DNA of 64,000 bases from assembly GCF_039543245.1 (NCBI RefSeq), contig NZ_BAABJJ010000011.1:124001-188000 (forward strand), read 5' to 3'. The first letter of the stretch is position 1. Every line of letters begins with the position of its first letter. The stretch is from Algibacter_G agarivorans. GTDB lineage: Bacteria; Bacteroidota; Bacteroidia; Flavobacteriales; Flavobacteriaceae. Below are positions 1 to 8,403 of this stretch, piece by piece. The position numbers and the translations under genes were made by a program. The notes under the pieces are model-generated. The model worked only from the letters and a program-made list of their open reading frames with translations. It did not search any database and was not told the origin of the DNA.

Positions 1-1
1 A

Positions 2-577
2 TTAGAAATTCCTGTAAGAATGGGAGACCAGGTTATTCAGAGTAATAATTTTAATGCAGGAACAACCATTGCTACAATTGCTAATATGAATAAAATGATT
101 TTTGAAGGGCAAGTTGATGAGTCTGAGGTTGATAAGTTAGAAGAAGGAAAGCCTATTAACATTGTTATAGGTGCCCTTGATGAAAAAATATTGCCAGGAA
201 AATTAGTTTTTATTGCACCTAAAGGGATTAAGGATGGTGCTGGAGCTGTACAATTTAAAATTAAGGCAGATGTAAAAATTGAAACCTCTTTAAATATTAG
301 GGCTGGTTACAGCGCTAATGCGGAAATTGAGATTGAAAGTAAAGACAGTGTGTTTGCTGTTAAAGAAGCTTTATTGCAATATAATAGAATTACTGAGAAA
401 CCTTTTGTCGAAATAAAAGGAGAAGATGGCAAATTCAAAAAACAAAAAGTTGAATTAGGTCTTTCTGATGGTATTAACGTTGAAATTACTGAAGGCCTTA
501 AAGATGGCGACAAAATTAAAGTTTGGAATAAAGCATCAAAAGATAACGACGATGAGGAAGGTGAAGAGAATGACTAA
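2..577 (+). CDS. RND/MFP-type efflux periplasmic adaptor, C-terminal part
   Basis: The frame is open from the left edge, so the N-terminus (signal, coiled-coil hairpin, first lipoyl half) lies outside; 191 residues are visible. They read as the end of a HlyD/MacA-family adaptor, the periplasmic link between an inner-membrane pump and a TolC channel. Seen: a beta-barrel segment containing TIATIANMNKMIFEGQVDE, then a membrane-proximal segment with RAGYSANAEIEI and a closing stretch GLSDGINVEITEGLKDGDKI that is typical of the family. The protein ends in a strongly acidic tail. The stop codon overlaps the start of the following TolC gene by 8 bp, so the two are co-transcribed. The pump itself is not in the window, so substrate and pump class cannot be stated. 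Confidence 0.85.
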   Translation, partial: LEIPVRMGDQVIQSNNFNAGTTIATIANMNKMIFEGQVDESEVDKLEEGKPINIVIGALDEKILPGKLVFIAPKGIKDGAGAVQFKIKADVKIETSLNIRAGYSANAEIEIESKDSVFAVKEALLQYNRITEKPFVEIKGEDGKFKKQKVELGLSDGINVEITEGLKDGDKIKVWNKASKDNDDEEGEEND

Positions 578-1964
578 TTTTATAAAACCAAGGATGAAAA
601 ACTGCTTAATTATATCAATATCTTTAATCACGTGTTTTTCTATATCTGCACAACAAAAAAAATGGACATTACAAGAGTGTGTTGACTATGCATTAGTAAA
701 TAATATTACTGTTAGGCAAATGCAATTGGACGGGTTAATCGCAGAGGAAAATATGACTACTGCTAAGGCCAATTTTTTACCAACCGTTAGTGGCTCAGCG
801 TCACAAAATTTTAATTTCGGGTCATTTATTGGGAATGATGGTAGCAGGATATCAAGAGATTCAAGAGGGAATAGCTTTGGAATAAGTTCTGGAATAACCA
901 TTTTTAATGGTTTTCAAAATGTAAACCTATACAAACAGGCACAATTAGGATTAAAGACCAGTCAACTTCAATTGGATATTTTAAAAGACAATATGTCATT
1001 AAATGTTGTTAATGCTTATCTGAATATTTTGCTGAATAAAGAGGCATTAAAATTAGCTGAAGAACAAATAGCAATTAGTCAAAAAAGTTTAGACCAAATA
1101 CAGGACTTAGTTGATGCTGGGGTAAGACCAAAAGCAGACTTATTGGTGTCTCAATCTCAATTAGCAACGGATAATGAACGTTTGGTGAACACACAAAATA
1201 GCGTGGCTTTATCACTTTTAAATCTATCTCAAATATTGCAAGTATCTAAAGATGGTTTCGATATAGAAAATATTCTCATAGATTTAACTAATGCCGTATT
1301 AACTTATAACCGTACAAATGAAATTCTATCTTATGCTTTAGCTAACAGACCGGAAATAAAAAATGCTGAATTAAATGTTGAGAATGCAGCATTTAATATT
1401 GCTATTGCTAAAAGTTCATATTATCCTACTTTAACTTTTGGAGCTGGATTAGGAACGTCTTACCAACATATTCAAGGTCAAGATGATATTATTCCTGTTT
1501 TTGATCAGAATACAGGAATGATTACAGAGCTTAGACCAAATGGCTTTGGCGAACAATTAGAAAATAATTTAGGATATAACTTTGGATTTAATTTAAGTAT
1601 TCCCATATTTTCAGGATTTAGAAAGGACGCCAATGTCAATAGGTCTAAAATTAATAAAGAAAAATCAAGCTTGGCTTTAGAGCAAGAAAAGCAGACATTA
1701 ACTACCAATATAGAACAGGCTTATGCCGATGCTAAAGCGTCTTTAAAACAATATGAAGCTTCAAGTACATCCATGACGGCTCAAGAAGAAGCTTTTAAAA
1801 ACGAGCAAGAAAAATACGATTTAGGAGTAAGCACGTCTTTTGAGTTAGACCAAGTTAGAAATAGATTGATTAACGCGCAATCTTCTTTTTTAAATGCCAA
1901 GTATAATTTTGTTTTTAAGACTAAAGTCTTAGACTTTTATATGGGGAAATCTTTAGCTAATTAA
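570..1964 (+). CDS. TolC-family outer-membrane efflux channel
   Basis: 464 residues, a usual length for the family. TolC proteins form trimeric outer-membrane channels with a long periplasmic alpha-helical barrel. Seen: a Sec signal peptide ending near SISAQ (about residue 27), the family opening WTLQECVDYALVNN, and two homologous halves rich in heptad helices, each with a strand-loop segment (FGISSGITIFNGFQN in the first; YNFGFNLSIPIFSGFRKD in the second). The frame is open further upstream, but the ATG at 570 overlaps the adaptor stop by 8 bp and is the likely start; the ATG at 594 is an alternative that leaves an equally good signal peptide. It pairs with the adaptor gene just before it. 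Confidence 0.93.
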   Translation: MTNFIKPRMKNCLIISISLITCFSISAQQKKWTLQECVDYALVNNITVRQMQLDGLIAEENMTTAKANFLPTVSGSASQNFNFGSFIGNDGSRISRDSRGNSFGISSGITIFNGFQNVNLYKQAQLGLKTSQLQLDILKDNMSLNVVNAYLNILLNKEALKLAEEQIAISQKSLDQIQDLVDAGVRPKADLLVSQSQLATDNERLVNTQNSVALSLLNLSQILQVSKDGFDIENILIDLTNAVLTYNRTNEILSYALANRPEIKNAELNVENAAFNIAIAKSSYYPTLTFGAGLGTSYQHIQGQDDIIPVFDQNTGMITELRPNGFGEQLENNLGYNFGFNLSIPIFSGFRKDANVNRSKINKEKSSLALEQEKQTLTTNIEQAYADAKASLKQYEASSTSMTAQEEAFKNEQEKYDLGVSTSFELDQVRNRLINAQSSFLNAKYNFVFKTKVLDFYMGKSLAN

Positions 1965-2139
1965 AATTATAGAGTTAGTATTAAAAAAAACCTTGCTCAA
2001 TCTCTTGAACTAATTGTAATTTAAAGGTTAAACTGTAATCTTTTTATATAATAATTTTTGGTGTAAACTATTTCAGGACGTGACATTTGTAAAAAATAAA
2101 AAAGTGAATTGTTTTTGGTTTTTTTTAATTTATATAATT

Positions 2140-2157
2140 GTAATATTGCAATATTAC
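2140..2157. promoter_or_regulatory. Perfect 18-bp palindrome, putative ArsR operator
   Basis: GTAATATTGCAATATTAC is a perfect inverted repeat 36 bp upstream of the arsR start. It covers the -33 element of the predicted promoter. ArsR/SmtB repressors bind AT-rich palindromes of this kind and usually autoregulate, so it is probably the operator. Its role is inferred from position and symmetry. Confidence 0.7.
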
Positions 2158-2175
2158 TTTTTATTTATATATTTG
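2145..2175 (+). promoter_or_regulatory. Bacteroidetes-type promoter of the ars operon
   Basis: ATTG at 2145-2148, a 19-nt spacer, then TATATTTG at 2168-2175 match the Bacteroidetes primary-sigma pattern TTTG-N19-TAnnTTTG. A transcript starting near 2182 would have a leader of about 11 nt before the ATG at 2193, which also decides that start over the longer open frame. Confidence 0.7.
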
Positions 2176-2192
2176 TAAATAAAATTAAAGTT

Positions 2193-2516
2193 ATGGGAGC
2201 ATCAAAACTCAATATTTATTCGGAGAGTATTAATAAAATGGCAATTATTGCCAAAGTATTTGCACATCCTGCTCGTATTTCTATTTTACAATTCATAAGT
2301 AAACAGAAGTCGTGTATTTGTAATGATATTGTAGATGAAATAGGGCTGTCACAACCTACCATTTCTCAGCATTTAAAGGTTATAAATGACGCAGGTTTAT
2401 TGAAAGGTAATTTTGAAGGAAAGAGTATTTGCTATTGTTTAAATTTAGAACGCTTTCAGGAATTCCAATCATTATTTAATTCATTTTTTAACAAAACTAC
2501 ATCCAACTGCTGTTAG
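2193..2516 (+). CDS. arsR: ArsR/SmtB-family metal(loid)-sensing repressor
   Basis: 107 residues with a winged helix-turn-helix: AHPARISILQFI at about 24-35 and the recognition helix region SQPTISQHLKVI at 53-64. Cysteine pairs Cys41-x-Cys43 (SCICND) at the start of the DNA-binding unit, Cys80-x-Cys82, and a terminal Cys106-Cys107 could bind As(III), Sb(III) or a soft metal. The start at 2193 is chosen over an upstream in-frame ATG because the promoter and operator lie between them. It heads a short operon with a DUF6428 gene and the remains of an arsenate reductase gene, which supports arsenic as the effector. Confidence 0.88.
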   Translation: MGASKLNIYSESINKMAIIAKVFAHPARISILQFISKQKSCICNDIVDEIGLSQPTISQHLKVINDAGLLKGNFEGKSICYCLNLERFQEFQSLFNSFFNKTTSNCC

Positions 2517-2551
2517 GCACTAATTGGTATATGGTATAAAATCCAATAATT

Positions 2552-3049
2552 ATGAAAACTCAAGAATTTTTTAACGTACTAGAGAAACATAAAGACAAAT
2601 CTTTATTGTTTGAATATGCTCCAAATTTATTTGTTGGTGCTAATTATCATATTACAGAAGTAAAGCACATTACAGTAGACTCTGTAGATTGTGGGTCGCA
2701 AACAGATGCTTGGAAAGAAACTATTATTCAACTTTGGGAAAGTCCGAACGAACTGGATAAAACGGAATACATGACCGTTCACAAAGCATTGGCTATTCTC
2801 AAAAAAGTAGGAACCATGAAACCCTATGTTTTGGATTCAGAATTAAAATTGGAATACAGTAACGCAATCTTTAATACAGCACAACTATTTGTTAACGATT
2901 TTGAAATACAAGAAAACAACTTAATAGTTAAATTGGCGATCGAAAAAACAGACTGTAAAGCCAAAGAACTTTGTGGAGTTCCTGAAGTTTTAGATCCTGC
3001 TTTAGATAGTGATGAGCCTTGTTGTTCTCCAAATGGAAATTGTTGCTAA
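2552..3049 (+). CDS. DUF6428 family protein of the ars operon
   Basis: 165 residues, cytoplasmic, no signal peptide. I recognise the family (DUF6428) as a usual companion of arsR and the low-molecular-weight arsenate reductase in Bacteroidota; its biochemical role is not known to me. Seen: a conserved core with LLFEYAPNLFVGANYHITEVK near residues 18-38 and a cysteine-rich tail that includes a CCSPNGNCC ending and a DCKAKELC stretch. The terminal cysteines suggest metalloid or metal binding, which is inference. It lies 35 bp after arsR and before the arsC remnant. Confidence 0.75.
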   Translation: MKTQEFFNVLEKHKDKSLLFEYAPNLFVGANYHITEVKHITVDSVDCGSQTDAWKETIIQLWESPNELDKTEYMTVHKALAILKKVGTMKPYVLDSELKLEYSNAIFNTAQLFVNDFEIQENNLIVKLAIEKTDCKAKELCGVPEVLDPALDSDEPCCSPNGNCC

Positions 3050-3060
3050 GTAAAACGTGA

Positions 3061-3102
3061 ATACAGAGTCTCACTTTTTTTTAAGGACGTGAGAATCTGT
3101 AT
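3061..3102 (+). terminator. Imperfect hairpin after the DUF6428 gene
   Basis: ATACAGA-GT-CTCAC at 3061-3074 pairs with GTGAG-AA-TCTGTAT at 3089-3102, leaving a 2x2 internal loop and a 14-nt T-rich loop. It begins 11 bp after the stop. There is no clean T-tract after the stem, so termination is only possible. Confidence 0.3.
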
Positions 3103-3171
3103 ATCAAAATCTTAGCTTAATATATAAGATTCCTGTCTTTGCAGGCATGACAAAAAATTATTATTGACAAA

Positions 3172-3600
3172 CAATTGGTATTATGCACAGGAAACTTTTG
3201 TAGAAGCCAAATGGCACATGGCTATTTAAACAATTTTTTGATAATAGAAAAGTAAACGTGAATAGTGCAGGTATTGAAACCCATGGTTTAAAGCCTGAAA
3301 CTTTGTCTATCATGAAAGAGATGGTTTAAATATCGACCACCATACTTCTAATCATGTTGATTAATACGCTGAGGTAGATTTTGATTATATCATAACCGTT
3401 TGCATTCATGCTAACGAAAACTGTCCGTACATAACAAGTAAGAACGCCCATACGATTACATCATAATTTCTACAATATTTCTAAATTGTAAGGGTCAGAT
3501 GAAGAAAAACATGCTGCATTTTAAAAGCAAGAGAAAAAATTAAAGGGTATTTTAATGCGTTTGTTAAAGAAAATTTAAGTTTAGAGAAAGTAATAGATTA
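3172..3600 (+). pseudogene. arsC: Decayed arsenate reductase (low-MW phosphatase type)
   Basis: No open frame, but fragments in three frames rebuild an ArsC of the low-molecular-weight phosphatase fold. First comes LVLCTGNFCRSQMAHGYL with the catalytic C-x5-R loop. After a frame change comes VNSAGIETHGLKPETLSIMKE. After another comes a stretch with HHTSNHVD, a stop, then DFDYIITVC and HANENCPY, and finally AREKIKGYFNAFVKENL near the end. Multiple shifts and stops show it is dead. In related genomes this gene usually follows the DUF6428 gene and precedes an Acr3/ArsB pump; no pump gene is present here, and the convergent OlsF-like gene starts at the pseudogene's end. Confidence 0.85.
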
Positions 3601-5427
3601 GCCCTCATTATTCTCCGTAAACTTTCGTTCCAATTCGGCTTGAAACTCTTCCATTACCGGTTTTACAGTGCTTTCGGGCAAGTCGGAAATCCGGATGTAC
3701 ATCAACCCATCAACAGAGTTATTAAAAAGAGGATCGACATTAAAAGCAACTAAACGGGCATTTTGTTTAATGTACTTTTTTAGTAGCACAGGTAGGCGCA
3801 AGGCTCCTGGTTCAATTTCGTCAATAAACTTGTCAAACTTATTTAAATCGGCTTCGGCTTCATCAAAAACAAAATCTTTATCGGCGTCTTTTAATTTTAC
3901 TTTAAACTCTTTTTTAGGGTGTACGTATTGTGCTATGTAAGGATCGTAGTAATGCGATTTCATAAACTCAACCATCAATGATTTTGAAAAATTTGAAAAC
4001 TGATTACTTATACTTACGCCACCAATTAAATACTTGTGTTCAGGATAACGCAATGTAGTATGCACAATACCTTTCCAAAGTAAAAACAACGGCATGGGTT
4101 TTTGTTGATATTCTTTGATGATGAATGCACGACCCATTTCAATGGATTGGCTCATCATTTTGTATAGTTCAGGTTCAAACCTGAATAAATCTTGCAAATA
4201 AAAGCCGTCTATACCGTGTTGTTCAAAAATCTTAGAGCCTAGGCCCATTCGGTAAGCCCCAGTAAGTACTTTACTTTCATTATCCCATAAAAACATGTGG
4301 TGGTAATAGTTGTCAAATGTATCTAAATCAATAGCTTCATTGGTGCCTTCGCCAACTTCTCTAAATGTGATTTCACGTAAACGCCCTATTTCACGAAGGA
4401 TATTCGGTATTTTATCTGCTTGAGCTAGAAACACTTCATAATTTTTACTTTGTAAAAGCCTAGAATCTCCTTTTCTAAGCGCATCAACTTCTTTGGTCAT
4501 TAACCCGTTTTCAACAGGTGTTACGATGCTTTTTGGTGCCTTAGGTGTTTTTAATGTTGATGAAATGTTGTCTAGTATTCTTGGTTTATCTTCAAAAGCA
4601 TGAGATAGCATATAGGTTTTCCGTCTTAAAAATTCCGAAAACTCATCTAATGTGCCATGCTCTTTTTGGTCGGTAATCGAAATAGGTTTTCCAATTCTAA
4701 CCTTAATGGTTCGTCGTTTTTGTGTGAGTACTTCAGATGGCAATTTTGCGGTTCTAAACGTGTCGCTAATTTTGGATAGCTTATAAAATAATTTACTGTT
4801 TTTTGCATGAAAGTAAATAGGAACTACTGGAACTTCAGCCTTTTTAACTAATTTCATGGCAGCTTCTTCCCAAGGTCTGTCAATCACTAATTTACCATCG
4901 CGATATGTTGACACTTCCCCAGCAGGGAAAATACCCAATGGGTGACCGTCTCTTAAATGTAAAAGAGAATTTTTAAATCCTGCTATACTTGATTTCACAT
5001 CTTTTCTGTCTTCAAAAGGGTTTACAGGCATGATAAAAGGTTTCATAGGTTCTATTCTATGCAACAAAAAATTGGCAATTATCTTAAAGTCACCGCGTTG
5101 TTCCAGCATCAATTTTAAAAGTAAAATACCATCTATTCCTCCAAGTGGATGATTTGATACTGTTATATATGGACCTTCTTTTGGTAAACGTTTTAAATCT
5201 TCTTCAGGAATTTCGAACTTAATTTGGAATTCTTCTAAAATGCTATCCAAAAAGTCTACACCTTCAAGATGCTTATTGCGTTTATAAAATTTATTTAAAG
5301 TAGATATTTTAAGGGCTTTCATTAAAAGCCAACCCATAAAAGTACCAATAAAGCCATATTTGTCTAGTTGGATGGCTTTGGCAACTTCCTTGGCGGTTAC
5401 TAACCCTGTATCTTGTCGTTTGGTCAT
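3598..5427 (-). CDS. olsF: Bifunctional acyltransferase, OlsF-like ornithine-lipid synthase
   Basis: 609 residues with two catalytic regions. The N-terminal half is a PlsC-like acyltransferase: SNHPLGGIDG at 91-100 (His93 and Asp99), IFPAGEVS near 167-173 and VVPIYFHA near 201-208. The C-terminal half, roughly 320-500, resembles the GNAT/hemolysin-like OlsB domain, with EIGRLREITFREVGEGT and FYLQDLFRFEPE. This fusion matches OlsF, characterised in Serratia and Flavobacterium johnsoniae, which N-acylates ornithine and then O-acylates the product to make ornithine lipid. The HX5D spacing, rather than the HX4D of PlsC, fits that family as I know it. The gene points toward the arsC remnant. Aspartate kinase lies 26 bp upstream on the same strand. 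Confidence 0.72.
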   Translation of the reverse strand: MTKRQDTGLVTAKEVAKAIQLDKYGFIGTFMGWLLMKALKISTLNKFYKRNKHLEGVDFLDSILEEFQIKFEIPEEDLKRLPKEGPYITVSNHPLGGIDGILLLKLMLEQRGDFKIIANFLLHRIEPMKPFIMPVNPFEDRKDVKSSIAGFKNSLLHLRDGHPLGIFPAGEVSTYRDGKLVIDRPWEEAAMKLVKKAEVPVVPIYFHAKNSKLFYKLSKISDTFRTAKLPSEVLTQKRRTIKVRIGKPISITDQKEHGTLDEFSEFLRRKTYMLSHAFEDKPRILDNISSTLKTPKAPKSIVTPVENGLMTKEVDALRKGDSRLLQSKNYEVFLAQADKIPNILREIGRLREITFREVGEGTNEAIDLDTFDNYYHHMFLWDNESKVLTGAYRMGLGSKIFEQHGIDGFYLQDLFRFEPELYKMMSQSIEMGRAFIIKEYQQKPMPLFLLWKGIVHTTLRYPEHKYLIGGVSISNQFSNFSKSLMVEFMKSHYYDPYIAQYVHPKKEFKVKLKDADKDFVFDEAEADLNKFDKFIDEIEPGALRLPVLLKKYIKQNARLVAFNVDPLFNNSVDGLMYIRISDLPESTVKPVMEEFQAELERKFTENNEG

Positions 5428-5453
5428 GTGTGTAAATGTACTAAATAAACCAT

Positions 5454-6740
5454 TTAGTTGCTACTGGTTACTACTTGAACAGTTTCTTGTGTTAATTGTT
5501 TTAACAACACGGTTTTACCAGTTTCAATTTGATTTATAGCATTTTGATCATAATGACGAATGGTGTAAAGCGATACGTTTTTATTACAATCGACTTTAAA
5601 TTTTGCCTTTAAATGATGCAATAGTTTGTCAAGATTGTTATAAATATTATCAACGCAAACCGAAAAGCTAATGGCTGAATTTTGAATGACGTCAACCTTC
5701 ATTTTGTACAGATGCAAAATGCTGAAAATTTCGCTAATATTTTCTTCAACAATGTATGAGAAATCTAAAGAGGATAATGAAATCAAAACTTGATTTTTCT
5801 TTACAATAAAACATGGAATCATAGGGTCCAGGGTCACGTTTTTGCCAATTTTTGTTCCTGGTGCTTCTGGATGTAAAAAGGATTTTACATATAAAGGAAT
5901 TTCTTTTCTTTGCAAAGGCTGTAAGGTTTTTGGATGAATTACCGAAGCACCAAAAAAAGCTAGTTCAATAGCCTCTCTATAGGATATCTCATTGAGCAAT
6001 TGCGCATTTTCAAAATAACGAGGGTCTGCATTTAAAACCCCCGGAACGTCTTTCCAGATCGTAACACTTTCAGCATTTAAACAATAGGCGTATATGGCCG
6101 CTGTATAATCGCTACCTTCTCTGCCAAGTGTTGTTGTGAAATTATTAGCATCGCTAGCTAAAAACCCTTGTGTAATGTTTAATATGCCCGTATTGAATTT
6201 TGATGTTATTAAATGTTGTGTGTCTTCCCAATTTACATTAGCTCGCCTATAATAGTTATCTGTTTTGATCTGATTACGGACATCAATCCAATTATTTTTT
6301 AAGCCTATAGTGCTTAAATATTCGCTAATAATGGTTGTGGAAACTAATTCGCCATAACCGATTACTTGATCATAAACAAAATTATAATCAGGCGATTTAT
6401 TGGTTTTTAAAAAGTTGTTTAGTTCATCAAAAAAAACAGCTATTTTTTTAAAGGATGGATGATTTTCGTTCCGATCCCGATAGCTATCGAGACTATCGGA
6501 ATCGAATAAGTCAAACAAAATCTCATTATGGTATTTTTTTACATCTTGGAGGGCACTTTGTAATTCAGATGTATTTTCAAAATAATTTTTGATTACTACT
6601 TCTAGAGCATTTGTTGTTTTTCCCATAGCAGAAACCACAACCAAAGTGTTTTTGTAGCCTATTTTTTGTAAAACCGAGGCTAAATTCCTTACTGCTTTTG
6701 CGTCTTTTACAGAAGCGCCTCCAAACTTAAATACTTGCAT
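5454..6740 (-). CDS. lysC: Aspartate kinase, monofunctional
   Basis: 428 residues. It phosphorylates aspartate to aspartyl-phosphate, the first step toward lysine, threonine, methionine and diaminopimelate. Seen: the amino-acid-kinase opening VFKFGGASV (residues 3-11), VVVSAMGKTTN at 34-44, TTLGREGSDYTAA and the WKDVPGVLNADPR segment, then a C-terminal ACT region from about 315 that would bind an allosteric effector. No homoserine dehydrogenase domain is present. Oddity: residues 80-92 (around SLDSYRDRNE) are encoded by a palindrome-rich 33-bp insert described separately. The GNAT gene ends 10 bp upstream on the same strand. Confidence 0.92.
   Translation of the reverse strand: MQVFKFGGASVKDAKAVRNLASVLQKIGYKNTLVVVSAMGKTTNALEVVIKNYFENTSELQSALQDVKKYHNEILFDLFDSDSLDSYRDRNENHPSFKKIAVFFDELNNFLKTNKSPDYNFVYDQVIGYGELVSTTIISEYLSTIGLKNNWIDVRNQIKTDNYYRRANVNWEDTQHLITSKFNTGILNITQGFLASDANNFTTTLGREGSDYTAAIYAYCLNAESVTIWKDVPGVLNADPRYFENAQLLNEISYREAIELAFFGASVIHPKTLQPLQRKEIPLYVKSFLHPEAPGTKIGKNVTLDPMIPCFIVKKNQVLISLSSLDFSYIVEENISEIFSILHLYKMKVDVIQNSAISFSVCVDNIYNNLDKLLHHLKAKFKVDCNKNVSLYTIRHYDQNAINQIETGKTVLLKQLTQETVQVVTSSN
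6469..6501. repeat. Palindromic element inside the aspartate kinase gene
   Basis: Nested inverted repeats: outer arms TTCCGAT (6469-6475) and ATCGGAA (6495-6501) enclose the perfect palindrome CGATAGCTATCG (6478-6489). Read on the coding (minus) strand it gives LDSYRDR. A closely related palindrome lies in the dihydrofolate reductase gene at 58930-58949. It looks like an in-frame insertion of a small dispersed palindrome. Confidence 0.7.
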
Positions 6741-6750
6741 GTTATACCAA

Positions 6751-7230
6751 TTATAGTTTTGCTATATAATTTTTAATGCCTGTTTCGCTTAATTGGACCA
6801 CGTCCCAATCGCGCATAACATTTGCCCCCTTTTTTTCATAAAAGGCAATAGCAGGTTCATTCCAATCTAAAACTTCCCAATTAATGCGTTTAACACCTAA
6901 ACGGTGTCCGTATTTAATCACCTCGTCCAAAAGTGCTGTTCCCATTCCGGAACCTCTCATGGACTTGCTGACAATTAGATCTTCTAGGTGCAGAATTTTG
7001 CCTTTCCAAGTAGAATAACGGTTATAAATTAATGCAATGCCTTCTATTTTTGAATCGGCTTCTGCAACAAAACAATGGAAAGCAGGATGCAAACTAAAAC
7101 CATCTTTCTGTAAATCTTCAACAGAAACTTCAACAGCATCGGGTTCTTTCTCAAAAACAGCCAATTCTTTAATTAAATGAAGCACTTGAGACATATCCTT
7201 TTTTCTCGCGTCTCTAATTATATAATTCAT
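6751..7230 (-). CDS. GNAT N-acetyltransferase, diamine-acetyltransferase-like
   Basis: 159 residues with one GNAT fold that transfers acetyl from acetyl-CoA to an amine. Seen: IRDARKKDMSQVLHLIKELA at the N-terminus, the acetyl-CoA loop SMRGSGMGTALLDEVI (about 89-104) and the C-terminal WEVLDWNEPAIAFYEKKGA. That last motif, with the ELAVFEKEPDAV segment, resembles spermidine/spermine or thialysine acetyltransferases, so a small polyamine-like substrate is plausible but not proven. It is 10 bp upstream of the aspartate kinase gene on the same strand. Confidence 0.85.
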   Translation of the reverse strand: MNYIIRDARKKDMSQVLHLIKELAVFEKEPDAVEVSVEDLQKDGFSLHPAFHCFVAEADSKIEGIALIYNRYSTWKGKILHLEDLIVSKSMRGSGMGTALLDEVIKYGHRLGVKRINWEVLDWNEPAIAFYEKKGANVMRDWDVVQLSETGIKNYIAKL

Positions 7231-7321
7231 AGTTTTTATAATTAAGTCAAATATAGTTGAAAGTTCATTATCTAAAAGTAATAATATTACACGAAAACGT
7301 TATAGTTTATTAAAATTTTTG

Positions 7322-7329
7322 GATATTTG
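7322..7329 (+). promoter_or_regulatory. Near-consensus -7 element of fbp
   Basis: GATATTTG matches TAnnTTTG at 7 of 8 positions and lies 22 bp before the chosen fbp ATG. No clear TTG is present at the -33 position; instead CGAAAACGTT (7292-7301) covers it, resembling one half of the LacI-type palindrome seen at 59454-59467. Confidence 0.4.
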
Positions 7330-7351
7330 TACGAACAAAAAAATAATCTTT

Positions 7352-8359
7352 ATGTCTCACAAAAAACAAACTTTAGGAGAGTTTATTATTGGAAATCAAT
7401 CGTCATTCAAATATTCTTCAGGCGAATTATCTAGCCTTTTGAATTCGATTAGATTAGCCGCTAAAGTAGTAAATCATGAAGTTAACAAAGCTGGATTGGT
7501 TGATATAATAGGTGCGGCCGGTGATACTAATATTCAAGGTGAGGATCAGCAAAAGTTAGATGTTTATGCCAATGAAAAATTTATCCAAACGCTAACCAAA
7601 AGGAATATTGTTTGTGGAATTGCTAGTGAGGAAGAAGATGATTTTATAGCAATAAATAGTCAAGATGAAAACCACCAAAACAAATATATTGTATTGATTG
7701 ATCCTTTAGATGGATCTTCTAATATTGATGTAAATGTTTCAGTTGGAACCATTTTTTCGATTTATAGACGTGTAACTCCAGTTGGGACACCAGTAACACT
7801 AGAAGATTTTTTACAAAAGGGAAGTGAACAAGTTGCAGCAGGGTATATTGTATATGGTACATCTACGATGCTTGTTTATACCACAGGTGATGGCGTAAAC
7901 GGATTTACTTTAAATCCAGCAATTGGTTCATTTTATTTATCACATCCTGCAATGCAATTTCCTGAAGACGGCACTATTTATTCGGTTAATGAAGGGAATT
8001 ATATCCACTTTCCTCAAGGCATAAAAAATTATATAAAATACTGCCAGCTTGAGGAAGAAGATAGACCGTATACCTCTAGATATATTGGGTCTTTGGTTTC
8101 AGATTTTCATAGAAACATGATAAAAGGTGGGATTTATTTATATCCACAGAGTTCAAAAAACCCTAACGGGAAATTGCGTTTGTTATACGAATGTAATCCT
8201 ATGGCATTTTTGGCTGAACAAGCTAATGGTAAATCTAGTGATGGTTTTATAAGAACCATGGACATTGAGCCAACCGAATTGCACCAGCGTGTACCTTTTA
8301 TTTGCGGTAGCAAAAATATGGTTGAAAAAGCTGAGGAGTTTATGCGGAAAGCTAAATAA
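7352..8359 (+). CDS. fbp: Fructose-1,6-bisphosphatase, class 1
   Basis: 335 residues, normal for class 1 FBPase, which hydrolyses fructose-1,6-bisphosphate to fructose-6-phosphate in gluconeogenesis. Seen: the metal-binding segments ASEEEDDF (Glu-rich) and IDPLDGSSNIDVNVSVGTIF (the DPLDGS signature), IYPQ-type substrate region YLYPQSSKNPNGKLRLLYE, and the C-terminal CGSKNMVEKAEEF. The frame is open to 7319, but the predicted -7 element lies after that ATG, so 7352 (MSHKKQTLGEF) is the likely start. It stands alone between a divergent GNAT gene and an insertion element. Confidence 0.95.
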   Translation: MSHKKQTLGEFIIGNQSSFKYSSGELSSLLNSIRLAAKVVNHEVNKAGLVDIIGAAGDTNIQGEDQQKLDVYANEKFIQTLTKRNIVCGIASEEEDDFIAINSQDENHQNKYIVLIDPLDGSSNIDVNVSVGTIFSIYRRVTPVGTPVTLEDFLQKGSEQVAAGYIVYGTSTMLVYTTGDGVNGFTLNPAIGSFYLSHPAMQFPEDGTIYSVNEGNYIHFPQGIKNYIKYCQLEEEDRPYTSRYIGSLVSDFHRNMIKGGIYLYPQSSKNPNGKLRLLYECNPMAFLAEQANGKSSDGFIRTMDIEPTELHQRVPFICGSKNMVEKAEEFMRKAK

Positions 8360-8370
8360 AGATAAAAAAT

Positions 8371-8396
8371 GCGAACTGAAAAGTTCGTGTTTTTTA
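8371..8396 (+). terminator. Intrinsic terminator of fbp
   Basis: CGAACT (8372-8377), loop GAAA, AGTTCG (8382-8387), followed by a T-rich run. It begins 12 bp after the fbp stop. The IS982 element inserted directly behind it. Confidence 0.85.
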
Positions 8397-8403
8397 TTAT
8401 AAA

